Part shown: piece after piece, positions 30,412-36,508 of the stretch
How the letters are laid out: each line of letters opens with the position of its first letter
How positions within the stretch are numbered: the first letter of the stretch is position 1
From: Candidatus Wildermuthbacteria bacterium GWA2_46_15
GTDB taxonomy: Bacteria > Patescibacteriota > Minisyncoccia > Minisyncoccales > GWA2-46-15
Length of the DNA stretch: 36,508 bases
Reading direction: 5' to 3'
Assembly: GCA_001823105.1 (NCBI GenBank)
Contig: MHTO01000004.1
Location: 1 to 36,508 of the forward strand
Notes under the pieces: model-generated
Told to the model about the DNA's origin: nothing
What the model saw: only the letters and a program-made list of their open reading frames with translations
Databases searched by the model: none
Program-made: the position numbers and the translations under genes

Positions 30412-32252
30412 GAGTGCCTCCTTTTCATGACTTTTTCTTTTATTCTGGGGACATATTCTGTTTGACCTTCTATCCACATTCCGCTTTGGGCCCATCGCCC
30501 TAGCTGTTTTATAATGCGGGAATCTTTTTTAAAAATATCGCCACGCCAAGCGGAAAAGCCTTTCCTAATCTGCCTAAAGATATTCGGCTCATTCTCTCCA
30601 ATCTTATCTGAGTTGCTTTGTACAGCAAGTAGCCGAGTAGCTAGAAACAAATAGCAGCCCGTGCGCACTTTCTCCGGTATTACATCAGAGAGACAATCTA
30701 AATGCATCTTTTCTCGCCATAATTCTTCCAGTAATCCCATATGAGAGGGGTAAGGGTTTTTAAGATCTTCACCAATAGCCTTGCAAACACTTAAGGATCG
30801 CCGCTCATACTCATCTAACTCAGCGTAAACGCCTCCCTCCTGTGAGACGCCATCCCCCGGCTTCCCCCCAGGCCTAGGTTTTTGATGGACACCAGTCCCT
30901 AAATTAGGATTTCCTCCCCATAAAGACTCCGCGCCCTCTGGTTCAGGATCAATAGTTTCAAGTAAGGTCAACTGGCCTTTTAATCCACCCCAGACAACTG
31001 TCACACGCGCCTCATTTCTTAAAGCAGCTTCTACTTTTCCTCTTTGGTTTTCTGGCAATTGATACAGCCCTGGCCCTTTCTTTGTGGAATAGCTGTTAAG
31101 ATTAAACCGCTTTTTATTAATTTCCAGAAAAGGAAGCATGGCAGGAAGCTCCGCAGAGGACTGCGCCCAAATCTCAACGGTTCCACTTGCCGGCATGTAC
31201 CAGGCAATGAGTCCCTCTGTTTCTATCTCAACCTCTCCATCTTCCGGCTTATCCCAGGTCAGGGTATCGTCTGATGGAAGCTTTTGCGTAGGGACTGAAT
31301 AGTAGAATTCTCTAAATCCTTTTTTTGATACTGGGAGAGCAATCATACATTCAGCACGATGCCGGGATAAGCTTCCGGCTTTCTTGAAAAGCCCTGGCTC
31401 AGTAGCATTGGCAGAGCCGGTAACAAGAAGCCCCCCTCCGTTAAAACACTCAAAGGCTAAGACCTTAGAATGAGGAAACTGTGAAACCAACTTACCCTTG
31501 GCTATATAAAGACGGTCTTTCCATTTTTTCATCCCCTGAAGGATCCGCTTTGATTTATGCTCCATTGCAGGAACAACTATTTTAATCTGACTGCGAGAAA
31601 GTGAAAACTTATCAACCAAGCCGTCCACCGCCACGCTAGAAAGATATGGAGAGAAAACCGTAAGACTTTTGACTGGTTTCCCCTTAAGCAACCTTTTGAT
31701 TCCATCTGCTATGGATTCATTATCATTATCTAACCACCGGGGCTCATCCTGCCCGGGGCGGTTATGCAAGCCAGCCTCAAGTTGGCTAAGTCTTTTTATC
31801 CAGGTAGGATCCACATGCCAAGGGAGTTTGGCAAAACGGTTTTTAAGCCACCTAACTGCACCTAAAACCAAATGCTGCGAGGGTTGCGCAATTAGACTGA
31901 ATATCTCAAGATTATCCCCACCGAAACCAGGTGCTGTTAAGTTTGCACTGGAAACAGAAAGGGCGACTCCGGTTGTTCCACGGGAAAGCACTATTTTCCC
32001 ATGTATTCCATTAGAAGGATCCGCAAAGACCGTTCTAAAGCTTTTATTCTGAGACACTTTATGTCGGGCGCCTGTTTTATCACTAAGTATAAGAAGCTGC
32101 CCCAGATTAAGATCTTCGCTTCTAACTAAGTCATCAATATGGTTTTCATTAAACTCATAAGTGGTTGCGATGGACCATTTTGCCCCACCAATTTCTTCGG
32201 CAGCTTTTGAAATAGCGTCAACTGGATCTTTGAATAAGTGATTAGCAGGCAT
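30408..32252 (-). CDS. Phospholipase D-family (HKD) nuclease
   Basis: 614-residue protein with two HKD-type half-sites, as in PLD-fold DNases. First: His84-x-Lys86 in NGIHGKIVLS, then Asn104 in SSANLTAPG and Glu116 in DNLEI. Second: His261-x-Lys263 in FPHSKVLAF, Asn282 in GSANATEPG and Glu301 in RHRAECMIAL. Both half-sites look intact, so a single active site between them is expected. Residues 330-440 form a beta-rich region; after about residue 440 the protein is unknown, with a Gly/Pro linker (KPRPGGKPGDG). The start ATG at 32252 lies 11 bases inside the previous gene. The 3' end overlaps the SNF2 start. Restriction-like nucleases of this class also act on RNA or lipid, so the substrate is open. 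Confidence 0.85.
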   Translation of the reverse strand: MPANHLFKDPVDAISKAAEEIGGAKWSIATTYEFNENHIDDLVRSEDLNLGQLLILSDKTGARHKVSQNKSFRTVFADPSNGIHGKIVLSRGTTGVALSVSSANLTAPGFGGDNLEIFSLIAQPSQHLVLGAVRWLKNRFAKLPWHVDPTWIKRLSQLEAGLHNRPGQDEPRWLDNDNESIADGIKRLLKGKPVKSLTVFSPYLSSVAVDGLVDKFSLSRSQIKIVVPAMEHKSKRILQGMKKWKDRLYIAKGKLVSQFPHSKVLAFECFNGGGLLVTGSANATEPGLFKKAGSLSRHRAECMIALPVSKKGFREFYYSVPTQKLPSDDTLTWDKPEDGEVEIETEGLIAWYMPASGTVEIWAQSSAELPAMLPFLEINKKRFNLNSYSTKKGPGLYQLPENQRGKVEAALRNEARVTVVWGGLKGQLTLLETIDPEPEGAESLWGGNPNLGTGVHQKPRPGGKPGDGVSQEGGVYAELDEYERRSLSVCKAIGEDLKNPYPSHMGLLEELWREKMHLDCLSDVIPEKVRTGCYLFLATRLLAVQSNSDKIGENEPNIFRQIRKGFSAWRGDIFKKDSRIIKQLGRWAQSGMWIEGQTEYVPRIKEKVMKRRHS

Positions 32253-33501
32253 TTCTGTTCTCCAGTGAAACCTTTAGGTCTCTCCCAAAGCGCCATGCTT
32301 GCTGAAGACGCAATGACCCAGCATAATTGCCAGAAAAACTATTAAAAAGATCCTTATCACCTACTACCATCGAGCTGCCATAGCCGGAAACATAACCTTT
32401 CCCAGCTTTACGGGCACATTCTTTAGCATATTCAGTCAGATCTTCTCGGGAATTAATTCCAGAAAGAAGTTGTGCAAGTTTTAGTGGTGTACCACTATCA
32501 GCGCAATGACCATCCACCTCTATTAGGGCCGCTTTGTCGTCAGGCTGATTTTGCAGCAAGCCCTTAACTCTTTGTATTAACTTATATGGGTCTATCTGAT
32601 GAAGATGATTGGGCTTAGTCGGGACATCTTCTTTTAATTTATGAAAAGCCCAATCATATAATGACCGCGTTGCCGCAAACACCAAAGCGCGCCCTAATGC
32701 AGCACGATATAATCTTCTCTTGGTGTGCTGCGCGGGCTGCGGGTGTTTGTATAAGAAATCGTGGGTCCATGTGTCAGGGCTAGGAAGATGTGAGGCTGCA
32801 GCTACTGAAAACAGAGTGTCCTTTAAATAGCCGGAGTGGAGATTGTGCCCTAAACCGCTTTTAGGGAGAGGCTGGTTTGCTAAACAAGCAGCCAATTCCC
32901 TAAATAAATGTAGCCGGCTGCCATCCAGGGATAAGACTTTATTTATGCGACTTTCTCGTAAAAGACTAGGTGTATTGCCCCTGGCTATCTTTGTTAAGGT
33001 TGCGCGCGTGTTTTGGAAACCAGAAAGGTATTTTTCAGGGGCCCTTGCTTTTATTTTTTCGGGCAAAGAATCCCACAGCCGTGCGTAGCGTTCCCGCGGT
33101 CCAAGTACAACCAGGCTTGAGATCCCGGTTTCCCAGCCGGCTGGCTTAGGTTTTTTTATAGGCAATCCGGCAAGAGTCCTAAGACCATAAAGCACAAACT
33201 TCTTTTTCAACCGGGCGGGGTAATTCGCCCAAGCATGCTGCCATACAAGCCTAGTATAAGCAGAATCTTCATCTTTTCCAGCTACACTTTTTGAGAAAGA
33301 CTCAGCCCACCCATGAAACACAAGATACATTAGGTGGTCTGTCTGTGAGGTCAGGCCCGGGCCAGAAGAATTTGAAGAGCGAAAAAGATCATCAGCCATT
33401 GAGTCAAGAATTACTTGAGCCCGTAGAGGGTCCCTACGACCTTCATCATCGTTTTGAAGCTCATGTTCAGTTGACCAAAAAATCGGCAAATATTCTTTCA
33501 T
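32242..33501 (-). CDS. Unknown 419-residue protein of the SNF2-PLD module
   Basis: 419-residue protein, MKEYLPIFWSTEHELQNDDE at the start, of no family I recognise. Several conserved-looking polar stretches are WTHDFLYKHPQPAQHTKRRL (about 245-264), ALIEVDGHCADSGTPLKLAQ and GKGYVSGYGSSMVVGDKDLF. It is basic overall with no signal peptide, membrane segment or nuclease motif that I can defend; the Asp-His in EVDGHCADSG deserves a structural search. Start ATG at 33501 has AAGGGGACGC upstream. It overlaps the PLD start by 11 bases, so its product is very probably made with the PLD and SNF2 proteins and may be their third component or a target-recognition subunit. Confidence 0.7.
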   Translation of the reverse strand: MKEYLPIFWSTEHELQNDDEGRRDPLRAQVILDSMADDLFRSSNSSGPGLTSQTDHLMYLVFHGWAESFSKSVAGKDEDSAYTRLVWQHAWANYPARLKKKFVLYGLRTLAGLPIKKPKPAGWETGISSLVVLGPRERYARLWDSLPEKIKARAPEKYLSGFQNTRATLTKIARGNTPSLLRESRINKVLSLDGSRLHLFRELAACLANQPLPKSGLGHNLHSGYLKDTLFSVAAASHLPSPDTWTHDFLYKHPQPAQHTKRRLYRAALGRALVFAATRSLYDWAFHKLKEDVPTKPNHLHQIDPYKLIQRVKGLLQNQPDDKAALIEVDGHCADSGTPLKLAQLLSGINSREDLTEYAKECARKAGKGYVSGYGSSMVVGDKDLFNSFSGNYAGSLRLQQAWRFGRDLKVSLENRNAC

Positions 33502-33520
33502 GCGTCCCCTTGCTGCACTT

Positions 33521-33976
33521 CTATTTAGCTGCCCCGAGAAAATCCGGTAATTTATCTATTTTAATACGCGCTAACTCTGCGGGTTTCTCTTTCCCCAGGG
33601 CGGCCAGATTTAGATACCCCTTATACCGCGTATCTGGAGATACCTGAATTAAAGATGCCGTTTCTTTTGTTATAAAGAAAATCCCTGGTTTTTTAGTTGC
33701 ATATGTGACTGCGAGGATTAATATATAGTTATCTCTAAAATCGCTAGGACACAGCAATTTATTAAAATCTGAACCATAACTGTCACGTATTGTTTTAATT
33801 TGAATATCAAAATACTTAAGCCGGCCATCTTCCGCAAAACGCAGTATCGCATCTATGCCCTGATCATCTGCTATCGTTAGATATAGGTCGAACCCTGACT
33901 TCATCAAATCAAATATCACCTCCATTTCACTGATTTTCCCTTTACGAGCAGTTTCCATTTCTTCCCATTTCAACAT
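33521..33976 (-). CDS. PD-(D/E)XK-like nuclease, small (151 aa)
   Basis: 151-residue protein with the order expected of a compact PD-(D/E)XK fold: Glu17 in the first helix (KISEMEVIFDLMKSGFD), Asp42 in DDQGIDAILRF, and Gln59-x-Lys61 in YFDIQIKT. The pattern G-I-D-x-I ... Q-x-K is common in restriction-type and Holliday-junction-like nucleases and in small defence nucleases. The rest is beta-rich. Start ATG at 33976, with AAGG eight bases before it. It stands between another PD-(D/E)XK protein upstream (100 bases) and the 419-residue unknown protein downstream (19 bases). It may cut the DNA handled by the SNF2-PLD pair, or be an inactive structural relative. Confidence 0.65.
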   Translation of the reverse strand: MLKWEEMETARKGKISEMEVIFDLMKSGFDLYLTIADDQGIDAILRFAEDGRLKYFDIQIKTIRDSYGSDFNKLLCPSDFRDNYILILAVTYATKKPGIFFITKETASLIQVSPDTRYKGYLNLAALGKEKPAELARIKIDKLPDFLGAAK

Positions 33977-34076
33977 ACATATACCTTTTCCATTTGTTTA
34001 TTTGCTTAAAACAACCAAAGGCGCTTCCCTATTACCTCTTTTCATTTTTAAGGGGCCACTTATCTATTATTTACTC

Positions 34077-34742
34077 TCACCTTCTAATATCTAAAGGGAC
34101 ATATGCATCTGTATTAATATACTCTGAGTTTATACATATCATCCGTGACCCCTCGCGTGGGTCGAACCTTATAGGCCCACTACCTTGTGGCTTAAACACT
34201 ACAAGCAAGGCCTGCATATCAACCTGAATTTTATCGCCATAGAATTCAGTCGCCCTATGAAAAAAATCTTTTAAGATAGAAAACAACACGGTGCCCTGCC
34301 TCAAAGGATTTTGCAACCCTAATGCCCGTGTAATTTCTTCTAGATATCCTTCTATTCCTTCTCCCCTATGTTGCGCCCACACATTAAGGAGTCTAGTTAA
34401 AACGTTAACTCGTACAATTTCCTGATTGTGATTTAGAGAGATCCTTCTATTTCTGGCGGGGCCTTTAATTTCATCTGAATGATCCCATTTGCTTTCACCG
34501 ACAATCCAATAGCCTTTTTGTTTATCCTTGGTTTTAGCGAATATTATAAAGTCCGGCTCACCAACCTGAGCCCTCCCAAAACTTGGACGGTAAAATGTTA
34601 CAGTTGTACCTTTTCCTAATGTAATAGGCGAAGGCAGAACTAGCTCTCTTTGTAACTGATTAGATAGCCGACTAAGCTTAGTCGGTGATATTAGATATGA
34701 AAGCGTTAACGCATCTTCCCCGTAACCAATTACCTCTGCCAT
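34077..34742 (-). CDS. PD-(D/E)XK-like protein (221 aa)
   Basis: 221-residue protein with a nuclease-like core: Glu9 in IGYGEDALTL, Pro63-Asp64 in VGEPDFIIFAK, then Glu83-x-Lys85 in YWIVGESKWDH. This Glu ... PD ... ExK order fits the PD-(D/E)XK superfamily; such folds with PDF-hFI and ESK are common in defence loci. The remainder (150 residues, mainly helical, then a beta hairpin) is not recognised. Start ATG at 34742 with GGGGATAGACG upstream. It lies 49 bases after the HNH gene and is transcribed with it. I cannot say which of the two PD-(D/E)XK genes here is the active one. Confidence 0.65.
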   Translation of the reverse strand: MAEVIGYGEDALTLSYLISPTKLSRLSNQLQRELVLPSPITLGKGTTVTFYRPSFGRAQVGEPDFIIFAKTKDKQKGYWIVGESKWDHSDEIKGPARNRRISLNHNQEIVRVNVLTRLLNVWAQHRGEGIEGYLEEITRALGLQNPLRQGTVLFSILKDFFHRATEFYGDKIQVDMQALLVVFKPQGSGPIRFDPREGSRMICINSEYINTDAYVPLDIRR

Positions 34743-34791
34743 CGTCTATCCCCCTAATAATTCCGATAAACCTTATCTAACCCAAATCCAG

Positions 34792-35220
34792 TCACAACAA
34801 ATGTGTCGATTTAAAATTATTGATATCCGGCCGAAGCAAGTTTTTAAAGGCTTTGCGGTTATTAGGGCCTTTCTGTGCCTGGCCCCGCCATTTCTTCATT
34901 AGATTGCGCCATGGGCTTGTAGGTGTTAATGCTTGAAAACAATCCCTTGGCAAATGACCCTTCAAATCATTTAAGGCATAACAAACCAGCTGAAAATGTA
35001 TCCTGCTACCGGGAGAAATATGATCTACCGCCGCATAAAGGGGATGACAGCCCTTCCCCCCTTGTACGGGAGTACCTTTCTTCTTATCGAAAACCATTTT
35101 CACCTGGGATAAGGCACAGCGCCCCTTCTGCCGTATCACCAGAGTGCGTAGGGCACTGGGAGGCAGTCCTTGTTTCTTTTTAGACGCCCATGCCTTTTGT
35201 GTCCTGCTCAGCTTATACAC
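34792..35220 (-). CDS. HNH endonuclease (142 aa)
   Basis: 142-residue HNH protein. Key residues: Cys35 in GRCALSQV, Asp66-His67 in AAVDHISPG (H-I-x-P is typical), Asn84 in LVCYALNDLKGHLPRD, and His89 near the end of the motif. Basic residues flank the core (LSRTQKAWASKKKQG; RGQAQKGPNNRKAFK). The start is GTG at 35220, four bases after GGAGG; an ATG two bases earlier is out of frame and stops quickly. It is the first gene of the minus-strand series that is complete in the window and lies 35 bases after the HsdR-like gene. It may be the restriction nuclease of that neighbour or of the SNF2-PLD module. Confidence 0.75.
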   Translation of the reverse strand: MYKLSRTQKAWASKKKQGLPPSALRTLVIRQKGRCALSQVKMVFDKKKGTPVQGGKGCHPLYAAVDHISPGSRIHFQLVCYALNDLKGHLPRDCFQALTPTSPWRNLMKKWRGQAQKGPNNRKAFKNLLRPDINNFKSTHLL

Positions 35221-35255
35221 ATAACCTCCAAAAGGTTCTGCAATGTCGTGGATTA

Positions 35256-36508
35256 TTATTGATATAAGTATTTTTGGAAATCAATAAATGTTCTACGGAT
35301 ATCCTGAACATCTCCTAACAATACAGTCGCATCATCAATTTCGTGATATTTCAATTTAAGGAGTGCAGGGATTTTTTCTTGATCCAGCTCCTCAACACCG
35401 GTTTCGATATATTTAGTCAGCACAAAATCAAGAAACTCATGCTGCCGTGAGGTTAAGCCGATAAACATCTTTGCTTTTGCCTGCTCTGCACGTTCTGCAC
35501 GTGTTATGGGCTTAATAGCGAAAGAAACATATTCCAGCACATCAAAGAGATCGCTTTTTTCTGCTGCTATTAATTTCTGCAGCATGGACAGATCATCGTG
35601 GTTATAGCCGGCCGCTGCTAACTTTTCAAGGAAGGCATGACGTGTTATTGGGTTGGCCCATATATTTCTAAGTTCCGCTTCATCTTTAAAGAATTTCGGC
35701 AATTCCCCATATAACCCGGCTACGAATTCTTCGACAGACATTGGTTTCCCATCTGCCCCATAGAACGATGTGGTAATCATATGCTGAATCACTAGCTCTT
35801 TCCCCGGCGCAAGCTTGATTTTTATTTTCTTAAGGCATACACATGGGCTTTGCCCGCACTTCGGGCAAACTGGCTTCGGGCAAATGCAAGGTCTTTGGCC
35901 GCATACCGGGCAGGGGTTCGGCGGTTCTTTTACGCAAACACATGGTTTCTGCCCACAGGTTTCGCAGGTCTCAGGTTCTGGCTCACCGTCCCAATCTTTA
36001 TCGGAAAAGTGATGGCAGGCTCCTACAAAGTCGTAGATCGTGAAGTAATACTTGCCCTCAAACAAGCGCGTGCCGCGGCCGATAATCTGTTTAAACTCAA
36101 CCATGGACTTAATAGACCGCATCAGGACAATATTGCGTATATTGCGGGCATCAATTCCTGTGGATAACTTCTGAGAGGTTGTAAGTATGGTCGGGATAGT
36201 CTTGTCATTATCCTGGAAGTCTCTTAAATGTTGTTCCCCCAGTTCGCCGTCATTAGCCGTGACACGCTGGCAATAGTTCGGATCCGGGTTCTTCTTGTAC
36301 TGATTTATTAAATCACGTACTAGTGCTGCATGACCTTGGTTGGCGCAGAAGATCAGAGTCTTCTCGTTTTGGTTTATTTCAGAAAGAAGTATTTTTACCC
36401 GTTCGGCTTCTCGTTCTTTTATCTCAATAGTCCAGTTGAAATCAGGCTCGGCATAAACCCTGCCTGCCTCGACATCCCCTTCTATCACTTTGTCGTCTGG
36501 GACATAAA
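35256..36508 (-). CDS. hsdR: HsdR-like type I restriction motor subunit, C-terminal part
   Basis: The C-terminal 417 or so residues of a longer protein; the frame is open to the right edge of the window and no start is present. It shows the second RecA lobe of an HsdR helicase: KTLIFCANQGHAA, TTSQKLSTGIDARNI, MRSIKSMVEFKQIIGRGTRL and YFTIYDFVGACHHF, followed by the EcoEI_R_C type domain (KPMSVEEFVAGL; ARAERAEQ-like region; LTSRQHEFLDFVLTKYIETG). Residues 175-218 of the visible part carry three units C-x2-CGQ-x-PC-x-C. This insert between the helicase and C-terminal domains is present in some HsdR proteins, but three copies is notable. Its HsdM and HsdS partners, if any, lie outside. Confidence 0.8.
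   Translation of the reverse strand, partial: YVPDDKVIEGDVEAGRVYAEPDFNWTIEIKEREAERVKILLSEINQNEKTLIFCANQGHAALVRDLINQYKKNPDPNYCQRVTANDGELGEQHLRDFQDNDKTIPTILTTSQKLSTGIDARNIRNIVLMRSIKSMVEFKQIIGRGTRLFEGKYYFTIYDFVGACHHFSDKDWDGEPEPETCETCGQKPCVCVKEPPNPCPVCGQRPCICPKPVCPKCGQSPCVCLKKIKIKLAPGKELVIQHMITTSFYGADGKPMSVEEFVAGLYGELPKFFKDEAELRNIWANPITRHAFLEKLAAAGYNHDDLSMLQKLIAAEKSDLFDVLEYVSFAIKPITRAERAEQAKAKMFIGLTSRQHEFLDFVLTKYIETGVEELDQEKIPALLKLKYHEIDDATVLLGDVQDIRRTFIDFQKYLYQ

Noticed and set aside
33977..34076. 15-codon frame between the two PD-(D/E)XK genes
   Set aside because: Too short, no clear ribosome site, no coupling to the next start.
11393..35220. Calling the series DISARM or Dpd
   Set aside because: SNF2 and PLD proteins are present, but I see no DrmA/DrmB-type protein, no methyltransferase, and no tRNA-guanine transglycosylase-like DpdA.
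1..36508. CRISPR array, tRNA or rRNA genes
   Set aside because: No regular direct repeats with spacers, cloverleaf-like segments or conserved rRNA words were seen. The protein-level repeats in the SNF2, Sel1 and HsdR genes are not CRISPR.

Overview
The window is bacterial: most genes have Shine-Dalgarno sites, genes are tightly packed with ATGA-type overlaps, and no rRNA or tRNA was recognised. The sequence gives no marker good enough to name a phylum. It reads as a defence or mobile-element island. Nearly every gene encodes a nuclease, a helicase or translocase, an AAA+ or RecA-fold ATPase, a regulator, or a debris fragment of a mobile element.

Left edge (1-1.6 kb): a Mutator/IS256-like transposase, an ORF6N gene broken by an in-frame stop at codon 4, and an unrecorded 46-codon gene. 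Next (1.65-3.24 kb) is a ClpX-related AAA+ ATPase with an unfamiliar N-terminal domain. A visibly AT-richer block (3.36-7.87 kb) holds a transglutaminase-fold protein with a small upstream ORF, a single-chain GmrSD-type restriction enzyme behind an 11-codon leader ORF, a stretch of reading-frame remnants, and a membrane-protein/coiled-coil pair. From 8.07 to 11.29 kb composition returns to GC-rich. This part has a three-gene operon (two paralogous short RecA/DnaB-like ATPases, one without the Walker A lysine, plus an unknown protein) divergent from a WYL-domain regulator. A 12-base box, CAATCGGACACA, lies upstream of both this operon and the ClpX-like gene, in the same orientation to each. This suggests that one regulator controls both.

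From 11.4 kb to the right edge all genes lie on the minus strand. Reading in the direction of transcription, the right edge enters with the C-terminal part of a type I HsdR-like subunit. Then comes module A: HNH nuclease, two PD-(D/E)XK proteins, an unknown 419-residue protein, a PLD nuclease and an SNF2 ATPase. After a 72-base gap with a possible promoter comes module B: McrB-like GTPase, McrC-like nuclease, a 1737-residue DEDD exonuclease-RecQ-UvrD fusion, an SNF2 ATPase with a C-terminal array of single-cysteine repeats, an SF1 helicase, an unrecorded 47-codon gene, and a Sel1 protein ending in about a dozen tryptophan-rich repeats.

The strongest candidate for an undescribed system is the same-strand series from about 35.2 to 11.4 kb. 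At least six motor cores (two SNF2, one RecQ, two SF1, one McrB) and about six nuclease domains (HNH, two PD-(D/E)XK, PLD, McrC, DEDD exonuclease) are assembled there. Parts resemble DISARM (SNF2 plus PLD) and McrBC, but the DISARM hallmark proteins DrmA and DrmB are not visible, and no DNA methyltransferase is seen. It may be one large system or two to three adjacent ones; the sequence alone cannot settle this.
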